DNA of 64,000 nt from Halocaridina rubra (Eukaryota > Arthropoda > Malacostraca > Decapoda > Atyidae): contig JAXCGZ010003809.1 in the NCBI GenBank assembly GCA_037179515.1, positions 97,501 to 161,500 on the forward strand, given 5' to 3'. This document shows, piece after piece, positions 23,204 to 35,479 of this stretch (the first letter of the stretch is position 1; every line of letters starts with the position of its first letter). The notes below the pieces were generated by a model. The model made no database searches, was not told where the DNA came from, and saw only the letters and a program-made list of their open reading frames with translations. Both the position numbers and the translations under genes were made by a program.

Positions 23204-26200
23204 GTGACCACTGTGTGTTGTTGATGGAGTATATCATCGAAGATGTTCTGCCTGAATGTAGAGCCACTGAGGACACAAGGAGGAACTATCCAAAAGGAGA
23301 TTACATCAAAATTAATGAGCTATTTGCAGTTATTGACTGGAGGACCTTATTTATCTACAAATCTGTACAAGAAATGTACACCTTTTGTGAGGAATATGGG
23401 AAGATGCAAGATTGTTGCATACCTTCCACCAAAATAGGAGTTATTCAAGCCAGAGAGAAATGGATAAAAAATGAGTGTAAGAGAGCTTAGGAGTGGAGAG
23501 ACAAAGGCTAGTAAAGGCATAGGAGGAAAAAAAAAGTATAAATGGCTGGCAGACTTATAAAAGAGCAAGAAATGATTACTTAAGTAAGAGAGGAGAGACA
23601 AAGAGATTATGAAAGAGGTATCACCAGGAAGGCTAAAGAAAATCCCAAACTTTTTCCACAACTTTATCAGAGAAAAATTGAAGGTAAAAGAGTGACTACT
23701 GTGTGTTGTTGATGGAGTATATCATCGAAGATGTTCTGCCTGAATGTAGAGCCACTGAGGACACAAGGAGGAACTATCCAAAAGGAGATTACATCAAAAT
23801 TAATGAGCTATTTGCAGTTATTGACTGGAGGACCTTATTTATCTACAAATCTGTACAAGAAATGTACACTTTTTGTGAGGAATATGGGAAGATGCAAGAT
23901 TGTTGCAAACCTTCCACCAAAATAGGAGTTATTCAAGCCAGAGAGAAATGGATAAAAAATGAGTGTAAGAGAGCTTAGGAGTGGAAAGACAAAGGCTAGT
24001 AAAAGTATAGGAGGAAAAAAAAGTATAAATGGCTGGCAGACTTATAAAAGAGCAAGAAATGATTACTTAAGTAAAAGAAGAGAGACAAAGAAATTATGAA
24101 AGAGGTATCACCAGGAAGGCTAAAGAAAATCCCAAACTTTTTCCACAACTTTATCAGAGAAAAATTGAAGGTAAAAGAGTGACTACTGTGTGTTGTTGAT
24201 GGAGTATATCATCGAAGATGTTCTGCCTGAATGTAGAGCCACTGAGGACACAAGGAGGAACTATCCAAAAGGAGATTACATCAAAATTAATGAGCTATTT
24301 GCAGTTATTGACTGGAGGACCTTATTTATCTACAAATCTGTACAAGAAATGTACACTTTTTGTGAGGAATATGGGAAGATGCAAGATTGTTGCATACCTT
24401 CCACCAAAATAGGAGTTATTCAAGCCAGAGAGAAATGGATAAAAAATGAGTGTAAGAGAGCTTAGGAGTGGAGAGACAAAGGCTAGTAAAGGTATAGGAG
24501 GAAAAAAAAAGTATAAATGGCTGGCAGACTTATAAAAGAGCAAGAAATGATTACTTAAGTAAGAGAAGAGAGACAAAGAGATTATGAAAGAGGTATCACC
24601 AGGAAGGCTAAAGAAAATCCCAAACTTTTTCCACAACTTTATCAGAGAAAAATTGAAGGTAAAAGAGTGACTACTGTGTGTTGTTGATGGAGTATATCAT
24701 CGAAGATGTTCTGCCTGAATGTAGAGCCACTGAGGACACAAGGAGGAACTATCCAAAAGGAGATTACATCAAAATTAATGAGCTATTTGCAGTTATTGAC
24801 TGGAGGACCTTATTTATCTACAAATCTGTACAAGAAATGTACACTTTTTGTGAGGAATATGGTAAGATGCAAGATTGTTGCATACCTTCCACCAAAATAG
24901 GAGTTATTCAAGCCAGAGAGAAATGGATAAAAAATGAGTGTAAGAGAGCTTAGGAGTGGAAAGACAAAGGCTAGTAAAAGTATAGGAGGAAAAAAAAGTA
25001 TAAATGGCTGGCAGACTTATAAAAGAGCAAGAAATGATTACTTAAGTAAAAGAAGAGAGACAAAGAAATTATGAAAGAGGTATCACCAGGAAGGCTAAAG
25101 AAAATCCCAAACTTTTTCCACAACTTTATCAGAGAAAAATTGAAGGTAAAAGAGTGACTACTGTGTGTTGTTGATGGAGTATATCATCGAAGATGTTCTG
25201 CCTGAATGTAGAGCCACTGAGGACACAAGGAGGAACTATCCAAAAGGAGATTACATCAAAATTAATGAGCTATTTGCAGTTATTGACTGGAGGACCTTAT
25301 TTATCTACAAATCTGTACAAGAAATGTACACTTTTTGTGAGGAATATGGGAAGATGCAAGATTGTTGCATACCTTCCACCAAAATAGGAGTTATTCAAGC
25401 CAGAGAGAAATGGATAAAAAATGAGTGTAAGAGAGCTTAGGAGTGGAGAGACAAAGGCTAGTAAAGGTATAGGAGGAAAAAAAAGTATAAATGGCTGGCA
25501 GACTTATAAAAGAGCAAGAAATGATTACTTAAGTAAGAGAAGAGAGACAAAGAGATTATGAAAGAGGTATCACCAGGAAGGCTAAAGAAAATCCCAAACT
25601 TTTTCCACAACTTTATCAGAGAAAAATTGAAGGTAAAAGAGTGACTACTGTGTGTTGTTGATGGAGTATATCATCGAAGATGTTCTGCCTGAATGTAGAG
25701 CCACTGAGGACACAAGGAGGAACTATCCAAAAGGAGATTACATCAAAATTAATGAGCTATTTGCAGTTATTGACTGGAGGACCTTATTTATCTACAAATC
25801 TGTACAAGAAATGTACACTTTTTGTGAGGAATATGGGAAGATGCAAGATTGTTGCATACCTTCCACCAAAATAGGAGTTATTCAAGCCAGAGAGAAATGG
25901 ATAAAAAATGAGTGTAAGAGAGCTTAGGAGTGGAAAGACAAAGGCTAGTAAAAGTATAGGAGGAAAAAAAAGTATAAATGGCTGGCAGACTTATAAAAGA
26001 GCAAGAAATGATTACTTAAGTAAAAGAAGAGAGACAAAGAAATTATGAAAGAGGTATCACCAGGAAGGCTAAAGAAAATCCCAAACTTTTTCCACAACTT
26101 TATCAGAGAAAAATTGAAGGTAAAAGAGTGACTACTGTGTGTTGTTGATGGAGTATATCATCGAAGATGTTCTGCCTGAATGTAGAGCCACTGAGGACAC

Positions 26201-26613
26201 AAGGAGGAACTATCCAAAAGGAGATTACATCAAAATTAATGAGCTATTTGCAGTTATTGACTGGAGGACCTTATTTATCTACAAATCTGTACAAGAAATG
26301 TACACTTTTTGTGAGGAATATGGGAAGATGCAAGATTGTTGCATACCTTCCCCCAAAATAGGAGTTATTCAAGCCAGAGAGAAATGGATAAAAAATGAGT
26401 GTAAGAGAGCTTAGGAGTGGAGAGACAAAGGCTAGTAAAGGTATAGGAGGAAAAAAAGTATAAATGGCTGACAGACTTATAAAAGAGCAAGAAATGATTA
26501 CTTAAGTAAAAGAAGAGAGACAAAGAGATTATGAAAGAGGTATCACCAGGAAGGCTAAAGAAAACTCCAAACTTTTTCCACAACTTTATCAGAGAAAAAT
26601 TGAAAGTAAAAGA
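23204..26613 (+). repeat. Seven-unit 487-bp tandem array made from LINE-A ORF2
   Basis: Units start at 23204, 23692, 24179, 24667, 25154, 25641 and 26128, with lengths 488, 487, 488, 487, 487, 487 and 486 (an A-run of 9 to 7 explains the differences). Each holds the end of the endonuclease and part of the linker, giving the same 91-residue frame (MLLMEYIIEDVLPE...). Because 487 is not a multiple of three and each unit has stops, the array does not encode a repeat protein. The single-copy counterpart lies at about 61275-61760 in copy 14. Units alternate between two types (see findings). Confidence 0.97.
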
Positions 26614-28275
26614 ACAGGCTTTAAAGCTAAACAGAATTGATGGAAGTATCAATGAGACAGATAAAGAGGTATATGAAGAATTGAACAAGGAGTTTCAGTC
26701 ATTATTCACAGTAAAAAATACTCCATCCCCTCAGATTGGAGAGATAGGAGCTCTTGGACTGTTATAAGAGAACATCATCTTTCCAACCACAGAGATATGC
26801 AAAGCAATGATGGAGTTAGATGACCATAAAGATACAGGTCCTGATTATATATCCCGTTATATGCTTAATAAATCTATATTGAAAAAGAGAAGGAGGGATG
26901 CAGCTCAAAACTATAGACTTGTTTCTTTGACCAGCATAGTTTGCAAAGTTTTGGAGAAACTACTAAGAAAACACATCTCTCCTCTCTTGGAATCCTTCAA
27001 CTTTTTGTCAGTTAGACAATATGACTGCAGAGGGGGTAGATCAACAGTAACAAACTTATTTGAGTTTTATGATGAGGTAAGCCGACTCTTACAGGAATGA
27101 GAGGGCTGGGTGGATTGCATAGTCCTAGACTTCCAGAAGGCATTTGAAACGGTCCCACATTGGAGACTTATTAAGAAGTTGCAAGCAATGGCGAGAATAG
27201 GTGGAAATGTCTTGGAATAGATAAAAACTTACTTAGAAGGAAGGGAACAGAGGGTTAGTGAAAGAAACTCAGTGTCTGAATGGAGAAGAGTTAATAGTGG
27301 AGTTCTACAGGGTTCAGCTTTAGTGCCACGTTTAGTCCTTGTATATGTAAATGACCCACCAGTGTCTGTAAATTCATTCATGAATATGTTTGCAGATGTT
27401 GCAAAGATTGTGAAGAAATCAAGAAACGAGAACAATAGTAGAGCTTCAGGAAGACCTAAAAAGTCTGCATGAGTGATCAGATAAGTAGCTAATTAATTCA
27501 GTACTTCAACATGCAAGGTAATGAGAATGGGCACAAGTGCTAGAAGGCCCAAGCTTGATTGCTCAATAGCAGGAGCAGAATTTCAAGAGACAGACAATGT
27601 GAGAGATCTAGGAGTAAATAAACTAGCAGATTTGTCTCTAGAAATGCATATAAATGGCATAGTAAGGGCAGCATATGCTTTCTTAGTAAATGTAAGGGTA
27701 GCCTTCAAACACATAAACAAGGAAAGGTTCAGAAATATTTATGCAACTTATATGTTTTGAATATGCAGCCCCCTTTTGGAATCCACACTTTAAAAAACAC
27801 ATAATTAACATGAAAAAGTTCAAAGACATGCCACGAAACTGATGCCAGAAATACACAGTCTTGGTTATAAGGAGAGGCTGAGGGAATTAGACTTACAATC
27901 ACTCAAAGCTAGAAGAATAAGGCCTGATATGGTGGCGGGTTTTAAATTCCTTCAGGGTTTTGACAGAGTAGATAGGGATCGAAATTTCGATATGGCTGGC
28001 TCTAGTTTTAGAGGTCATAGTTTTAAGCTTCAGAAGAAAACTTCTTCGCAGAATGTATGAAAGTGCTTATTTAATGTAAGAGTTGTTGATAGCTGGAATT
28101 CGCTATGCGAGGATGTAGCTAATACTAACTCAATTCATATTTTTAAGGACAAATTTGATAAGTATTACGGTGTATAAAACTGGAACCGAACAGGAGATGT
28201 GGAATTACCAGCATAGGGCTCTTTTCCGTAAGCACTTTTTTTATTACTGTATTCAATCACATTTAGGTAATTACA
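26614..28275 (+). pseudogene. LINE-A copy 7 distal ORF2 (RT and C-terminus)
   Basis: Continues the ORF2 frame after the array: linker (26531-26767), an RT fingers piece with a deletion (26807-27100, DHKDTGPDYISRY then KKRRRDAAQNYRLVSLTS), palm (27272-27472, NMFADVAKIVKK, so the second Asp of FADD is Val), thumb (27521-27760) and C-terminal region (27842-28060). Several stops and frameshifts make it non-functional. Confidence 0.88.
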
Positions 28276-28924
28276 CATACTGGCAGATTTAGCTCCGGAA
28301 ATGCATATAAATGGCATAGTAAGAGTAACATATGCTTTCTTAGTGAATATGTTTACCATTCACACACCTGGACAAGGAAATGTTCAGAAATATATATGTA
28401 ACTTATGTGAGTTCAAAGCTAGAATATGCAGCCCCCTTTTGGATGCCCCACTTGAAAAAGTACATAATTCAGCTGGGGAAACTTCAAAGACATGCCACAA
28501 AACTGGTGCCAGTAATACTCAATCTCAATTATGAGAAGAGACTGAGGGACTTAGCCTTACCATCACTTGAAGTTAGAGGAAAAAGGGCTGATATGGTAAA
28601 CAGTTTTCAAATTCCTTCATGGTTTTGACAAAGTGGATAGGGATCGATATTTTAATATGGTTATTCAAGAGGTCACTGTTTGTAAGAAAACTTCTTTTTA
28701 TTATGTGAGGAAGCACTTTTTTAGTGTATGATTAGTTGATGATTGGCATTCGCTCAGTGAGGAGGTAGTTAATACTAACTCAATTCATAAATTTAAGGAC
28801 ACATATGATAAGTATCACTGAGTACTAAAATGGAACTGACCAGGAGACGAGGATTTACGAGAAAAGAGCTCTTTCCCTTAAGCACAATTAGGTAATTATA
28901 ATTAGGTAATTACACAAACACACA
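28276..28924 (+). mobile_element. LINE-A copy 8 (3' module only)
   Basis: Begins at CATACTGGCAGATTTA directly after copy 7's tail and runs through the ORF2 C-terminal region (frames 28301-28534 and 28380-28628) and 3' UTR to two tail units at 28884-28914. It shares GGGGAAACTTCAAAGACATG-type variants with copies 6 and 12. Confidence 0.87.
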
Positions 28925-31466
28925 GTTGCGCATTCTAGCTTCCCTTAATATGAGTTTTTGCTTTTGTTCTTGTTTTTTAATTACTAAAGTCAAAATTTAA
29001 GTTATGATGGGCGTTACCAGAAAAAAGATGAACTAAGTAACTAGATTAGTACTCATTAGAAGATATTATTGTAATTCTGTGTGAAGTTAAAAAGTATTTT
29101 TTGCCTGTAGTTGGTGAAACACATAACGTCAAAATGAAACCATTTCTGTCTCTAGCTCTCCATCCAATAGCCAGAGGGAGGGTGGTAGAGGATCTTTGAG
29201 TGTTGTAGGAGGGGGAGTTGCTCTTGGGAGCCTGAAACAAAAGGTCAGGGACCTGGAGACCCTTGTAATAAACCTGGATGATAAAATTTGGAATATGGAT
29301 AGATAAATGAAAGAGACTGAAACATTAATGAGAACATTGGAAAACTATAATAAGGCACAAGGGCAAAAGAGAAAAGAACATAGAGAACGAATTAAGAAGC
29401 TGGAAGGGGAAAAAGTGAACAAGAAATCAGAATTTCTAAGCAAGAAGATAACAAACATATGAACGACAACCTGAATGAATAAATTTTAGTTCACTGCTTT
29501 CTTCTGAGAGAGCAGAGATTGCACCTTGGAATGTCCAGAGAGAGGGAAGCATTGAACAGTTTAGAAAAGCTATTCAGGAGCTGTATGCAGAACATGACAC
29601 TATGAAAACTTCCTTTGCAAATGCAGTAAAACAAAATGAGGCAGTAAAAGAGGCAGTGAGGGAGATGACATTGTAAAATATAAACTTAGTTGACTACAAA
29701 TAAACAGTAATAGAATAAATGAAAGAAGTTGTTATGGAAAGGGCTAATCCACTGATCAAACAGGTACTTGATAAAAAGAAGGCAGCGGAAGTCTCAGGAA
29801 TAAGTGAATCCGGGAGTTAGTATAGCAGGGGAGACTTGAACAAAATAAAGATAGGGTATTAGTCCTGATAAGGACGCTTGTAGTATTATGCTGTCCTGAG
29901 AATATCGTAAACATTCACTACATTAGTAAATATTCTAGTTAGGGAAAGGCAAGGTTAATGAAACTAAGCATTGAGAGAGACGACATATGTAGAGAAAAAT
30001 TGATGACAAAAAACTAAACAACCTTCAAAAATTTAGAAGTGTTCATTAGACAGGAGATACGAAGGATCAAAAACTTTTTGTAAATAGCTAGAGGATTACA
30101 TGAGGGAAGATATGAAGAAGAGAAATAAAATTATTGTTTCAGAGCTCTTCCAGCCAAAGGGGAGATAAAGAAGATAATGCTAGAAGATCAGGGAATGTAG
30201 CCTCATTAGGACTGCTGAACACAGAGAAGGTAGATCAACGGTAACAATCTTATTAGAATTTTATGATGAGATAAGCCGAATCTTACTAGAAAGAGAAGGC
30301 TGGGGGGACTGCATATTCCTAGACTTCCAAAATGCATTTGACAAGGTCCCACACAGGAGACTCATTAAGAAGCTGCAAGCAATGGCAAGAAGAGATGGAA
30401 ATGTCTTTAAATGGATTAAAACCGGCTTTGAAAGGAGGGAGCAGAGGGTTAAAGTAAAAGGCCTAGTGTCTGAATGGAGACGGGTTAGTAATGGGGTTCC
30501 ACACGATTAATTTTAGGGACACTTTTGTTCCTTGTATATGTAAATGACCTACCAGAATCTGTGAATTCATTCATGAATATGTTTGCAGATGATGCAAAGA
30601 TTGTAAAGAATGTAACAGACGAGAAGAATGGTAGAGAACTTCAGCAAGACCTAAATAGTCTGCATGAGTGATCATAAATCTGGTTTATGAAATTCTATAC
30701 TTCTAAATGTTAGGTAATGAGAATGGGTATAAGTGCAAGAAGGCCCAAGCTTGACTGCCAAATGGCAAAAGAAGAACTTCAAGAAACAGAGAATTAAGGA
30801 GATCTAGGAGTAAACCTACTGGTAGATTGTATTCAGAAATGCATATAAATGGCATATTGAGGGCAGCATATGCTTTCTTAGCAAATGTAAGAGTAGCCTT
30901 CAGGTACATGGACAAGGAAGTGTTCATTAATATTTATGTAACCTATGTGAGGCCAGGGCTTGAATATGCATCCCCATTTTGGAATCCACACTTGAAAAAG
31001 CATGTACATAAGCTGGAAAAAGTTCAAAGACATACCACGAAACTGGTGCCAGAAATACGCAATCTCAGTTAAGATGAGAGGCTGGGGGAATTAGATTTAC
31101 CATCACTTGAAGCTAGAAGAAATAGGGGGTATATGGTAATGGTTTTTAAATTCCATCATGGTTATGACAGAGTGGATAGGGATCGATATTTTGATAAAGC
31201 TGGCACTACAAGTAGAGGTCATAGTTTGAAGCTCCATAAGGGAATTTCTTTGCAGAATGTAAGGAAGTACTTTTTTAGTGTAAGAGTTGCTGATAATTGC
31301 AATTCATTAAGCAAAAAGGTAGTTAATGCTAACTCAATCCATACTTTTAAGAACAAGTATGAAAAGCATTACTAAGTAGAAAATGGAACCGACCATGAGA
31401 CAGGAAGTTACGAGCTTGGGGCTCTTTCCCGTAAGCACAATTAGATAATTACAATTAGGAATTTGC
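28925..31466 (+). mobile_element. LINE-A copy 9 (5'-most ORF1, large internal deletion)
   Basis: Probably the most 5'-complete LINE-A here: about 250 bp of possible 5' UTR, then ORF1 remains (29170-30200) starting upstream of the point where copy 14 begins. At about 30222 it jumps to the RT fingers (GAAGGTAGATCAACGGTAAC), deleting the endonuclease and linker. RT palm (FADD retained near 30580), thumb (30827-31072) and C-terminus (31133-31375) follow, then 3' UTR and tail units at 31439-31467. Many stops. Confidence 0.85.
29174..30205 (+). pseudogene. LINE-A ORF1 remnant
   Basis: A decayed ORF1 reading LKQKVRDLETLVINLDDK at its N-terminal side, then a lysine- and glutamate-rich coiled-coil region, NPLIKQVLDKKKA and a degenerate SGISES motif. 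Compared with the intact ORF1 at 59722-60603 it has several stops and frameshifts. It shows that ORF1 extends at least 55 codons further 5' than copy 14 retains. Confidence 0.75.
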
Positions 31467-31831
31467 ACAAATGCTGATGGGTAGCTGGTAATGAGTAGAA
31501 TTAAAGGATAGGATTCACAATAGAAAGGCAGATATAGTAGCGGTTGCAGAGACTTCGCTAAGAGAGGACATAAACAGTGTCACATTTATTCCTAAGAGCT
31601 TCAGAATATTAAGGACTGAAAGCTCTGAGAGGACTGATGGAGGAATAACATTGCTCATAAGTAAAAGATTTCAGGTTGAAGAAATAATCGTTGCTATAGA
31701 AAGTGAGTTCAAGGAATTTCTTGTTGTTATCACAAATACATGATCAGAGATCATTACAATAACTGTTGTATATAACCCACCAATGAACCAGCATAAGCTG
31801 AAAGCTTATGAGGAAAATCATTTAGGTGACT

Positions 31832-31986
31832 CAAGCAGAGTGGAATGGGGGGGAGACTTGGTAACACTTTATCCCCAAGGAGCTGAGAGGGGTGGTTGAG
31901 GTGTGTGTGAATCGTGGTGAATGTGCGTTTCTTGGCCCTGCCACTGCCTTACATGGGGGAATGAGGCATATGTATATGTATGTGTG
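31832..31986. mobile_element. Unidentified 150-bp insertion in LINE-A
   Basis: Interrupts LINE-A between TTTAGGTGA and ACTATCAAAGT. It is GC-richer than its surroundings (CTTGGCCCTGCCACTGCC) and ends in a TATATGTATGTGTGT run, as a 3' tail of a retroposed sequence would. I cannot name the family. Confidence 0.55.
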
Positions 31987-34689
31987 TACTATCAAAGTAA
32001 TAACCTCAGAGCTAATGTAGCATGTTGCTCATAGATTCCATACAAAAGAATTTCATACACAAACACGTACTGGAACCAGCGAGGGCCAAGTGTGGAGATG
32101 AGCCATTGCTGCTTGATCAAGTATTCACAAATAATGTGTTTGTTATTGAAAAAGTACCACCAGTTGGAAGAGTGACCACTGTGTGTTGTTGATGGAGTAT
32201 ATAATCGAAGATGCTCTGCCTGAAAGTAGATGAGCTGAGAAGGACTCGAGGAGGACCTATTCAAAAGGAGTATAAAACAAATTTAATGAGCTTTTTGCAG
32301 TTATTGACTGGAGGACCTCATTTAATAACAAAATTGTACAAGAAATGTACTACATCTTTTGTGAGGAATATGGGAAGATAGAAAAGTGTTGCATACCTTC
32401 CATCAAAATAGAAGTTATTCGTGCCAGAGAAAAATGGTTCAATAATTAGTGTAAGACTGCTATGGAGTGGAGAGACAAATGCTGGAAAAGGAATAGGAGG
32501 AAAAAAAAACACTAATGCCTAGCAGACTTATAATGATTACCTAAGTAAAAGAAGAGGGACAAAGAAAGATTATGAAATGGATATCACCAAGAATGCTATA
32601 GAAAATCCAAACTTTTCCACAGCTTTATCAGAGGAAAATTGAAGGCCAAAATACAGAAGAGTCAAACAAGGAGCTTCAGTCAGTTTTTACAGCAGAAAAT
32701 ACCTCATCCCTTCATATTGCAGAGATAGGAGTTCATGGGCTGGTATTATAGAGAACATCCTCTTTTCAACCACAGAGGTATGCAAAGTGCTGATGGAATT
32801 AGAATTTTTTTTTTGTGAGTCTGACACCGGGACAGGCAAGAAAACTGACCTTATCAATATAGGGTTGTGCACGAAGAAAACATTAAATTGAAGAAAGAGA
32901 AAACAAGGTATAGAACAGGGCAGAAAGGAGGTTATTATACACAAAGGAAAAGGACAGACTGAAAGAATATTCAAAGTACTGAGAACCTAGATATATGGCA
33001 GGATTAGGCCCTGAGATGACGATAGATCTGCTTCTTGAAGGAAGATAGGTTGTAAGAATTAGGAAATACAAAAGGAGGAATAGAGGTCTGGAGTCTGGAA
33101 GTTGATAAGAAGAAGCATTTGCTGCACAGACCAGTCCGCGAGAAGCAAATCTCCACACAGTACATGTGAGATAAGGCCGCTTGGAGAGTGCTACATGGCC
33201 TCAGCAGTGGGGAAGGAATGCAAGTCACCAACTCATCAAAGCAGCGATGGAAGTAGTAGCGATAGAAAAGGGAAATGGATGATACCTTACAGCAAAGAGA
33301 AAGATAATTCAGATTAGAAGTGAGACTATGATCATTAATGAGTCTGGCTGCCTTAAATTGAATCCTATCAAGGAGATAAGTATAAAAAGAAGCACCTCAG
33401 ATATGGGAGCAGTATTCTAAGCAGGGATGGATAAGACCTTTATAACTTTAATTAACTGAAAAGAGTTAAAGTTATTTTTTTATGCATATCTAGAAATTTG
33501 GATTATGTGAATCCTCCAAGACAAGTTAGAGGCTATCTGGATTCCTAATATGTTTTTAGAATTAAGAGGGTAAATTTCGTTAGTTTCGAAGACAGTAGGA
33601 CTATCAGGAGGAGGAGAAGATAAAGAGATAGCCAGAAACTTGCTTTGGAGGCGTTAAATTTAACTAAATTTTGGGTGTCCCATTCTGATACCCACTGCAA
33701 ATCGGAGTTGAGGGTAAAAGAAAGAGTACTAAGAGACTAATTGCGAGTAGCAAATGAAGATTGTGAAGAAAAGGCAGAGGAAAAATGAAAAGTAGAATCG
33801 TCAGTAAAGGCGTGAAAAAGAAAGGAAAATGGGAACAAAAGAAGATCATTGATGAAGAGAAGGAACAGATTAGGTGAAAGAAGAGAGCTCTGTGAAACAC
33901 CACTGGTAACAGAGAATGGGTTAGATGTTGCACTGTCAAGAACCTCAAATATGAAACGGTCAAAAAGTAAACCAGAAATCAGAGAACAGTGAGAAGGGGT
34001 GTGTAGAGAATGCATATTTTATTTATATTATCCATGTACAGTATACGTTTTCTTTGTAACGAATTCTGTAGTTTTGTTTGTCTCAGCTTTTTTGTTTTGT
34101 TTTGATCAGTATGCTCGCCATTTCATTTCTATAAGGTTTGTGAAGCATGGTTGATAGATAAAGATAATATAATGTAAAGACCAAATAATATACATAATTC
34201 AGTACTGTAAATTAGAAAAAAAAAACCAATTAAGGTGAGTAAATGAATATTTTATGAGTAAGAAGTTGTGCCTGAATAATGATGAATATTAGGTATAATA
34301 TTTATATAAATTACTTTTTTTCTTTTTGTAGTGTATTGTCAAGTTGTATTTTCATTTTTATAAACTATACACAATATTATTTTTCTGCTGCGTAAACTGT
34401 TAATTAGTTTTATTCTTCTTGATTGCAGGGTTTAAGTTGTTTTCTGGTTTTTATTAATAAATTCGTAAAAGGTCCAAAACTGTCTCTCAGTTCCCCCTCT
34501 GCAAAAAGGTGGTATCCTCCAAAGCGACCCTCCAAGAAAACCAGAGCCAATTTCTCAAGGTTTTTGGTAAAGAAAAGACTTCCAGCCATGCTGGATTCTA
34601 GACACGAAGATTCAGGGAAGGCCCACTCTATAACAATAAAGCCTCCTGCCTTCATAGAGACTTCAGTTCCTGGATGGTTCTCCATCACT

Positions 34690-35420
34690 GAAGCATAATT
34701 TCTCTTGAAAGAAATCATCGTGGATGTTACCAAATTTTACAGGGTCATTGCAGCATCGCCGGCTGAGGTTGTCTCAAGATTACCCAATAATGTGATTGAC
34801 CCAGTGCAGTCCGACTACAAGACGCTTAAGGAAGCAGTTATCAGTAAGAAAACGAAGCCAGAACTGTTAGATAGTTTAATGAAGACAACTAATATATCAG
34901 GCAGGCCCTCTGTTTATTTGCAAGATATGATTACCACAGCATCTAAGATAGGGATTACTGATGATATTGTATGTCATAAATTTCTACAAGTTTTGCTGTC
35001 AACTATTTCACCCTTGATAGCCTCTCATTAAGAGTTAAATTTGTCACAGTTAGGTAAGCTGGCTGATGAGTTGTTGCCATATTTCAGTAAATCTTCGGTG
35101 ATGGCTGTTCAGCAACCAAATCCTGTACAACGAGATGTTCCAAATAAGGGTAAAACAGATGACAATTCCATCATTATTGGTGCTCGCCCTTTTAGTAAGG
35201 ACTAGTGCACAAAAGTATGTAGGGCACATATTTCTTTCGCTGATCATGCCAAAACTTGCAAGCCATGGTGTAATGGCAGGAAAAAAGCAAATTGTGAATT
35301 GCTACCTAAGTCCAGACCGTCAACCCCATTTTTTGGAAAACTAAAGGGTTGGGTTACCAATTTAGCTCCATCAGACCTACCACTTTTAGAAGTTGCTGCT
35401 CAACTTGGAGCTTCAAGTTT
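34690..35420 (+). pseudogene. Gyp1 gag remnant
   Basis: Frame 34705-35031 reads as the capsid-like part of arthropod Ty3/gypsy gag: a hydrophobic start, YKTLKEAVISKKTK, then SGRPSVYLQDMITTASKIGI and FLQVLLSTISPLIASH. A stop at 35030 separates it from LGKLADELLPYF-type sequence. Downstream (35130-35340) the frame is shifted and contains a cysteine-containing stretch resembling a post-capsid segment. It would form the element's particle; it is not functional now. Confidence 0.7.
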
Positions 35421-35479
35421 AACTTTATAATTGAAACCGCTGCTAATGTGTAAATAATTCCCTTTGAATATGTAAATGG

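Larger units (their letters stand above)
20413..28275 (+). mobile_element. LINE-A copy 7 (ORF1 to 3' end, with insertion and internal array)
   Basis: A long LINE-A copy. Order: 5' inverted piece (20423-20483), ORF1 RRM-like part (20473-20718, VVISGISESQ), ORF1/ORF2 overlap and endonuclease N-terminus (20852-21334, LRLLYTNADGIAGKAVELKD), L2-like insertion (21335-22947), rest of endonuclease (22948-23203), a seven-unit array of the next 487 bp (23204-26613), linker and RT (26614-27500), C-terminal region and 3' UTR. It ends in a tail unit at 28262-28275 and passes directly into copy 8. Confidence 0.9.

Noticed and set aside
23215..26414. Seven near-identical 91-residue ORFs that look like a tandem gene family
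   Set aside because: They match the end of the LINE-A endonuclease and linker (single copy near 61275-61560), end at an in-element stop and repeat with a non-triplet period. They are repeats of a dead LINE fragment.
23204..26613. CRISPR-like or other spaced repeat system
   Set aside because: Units are contiguous with no unique spacers, and the sequence is eukaryotic retrotransposon DNA.
34423..34733. Overlapping 91- and 107-residue ORFs on both strands as host exons
   Set aside because: They span the Gyp1 LTR edge and leader just before gag, with no splice-site support or recognisable domain.
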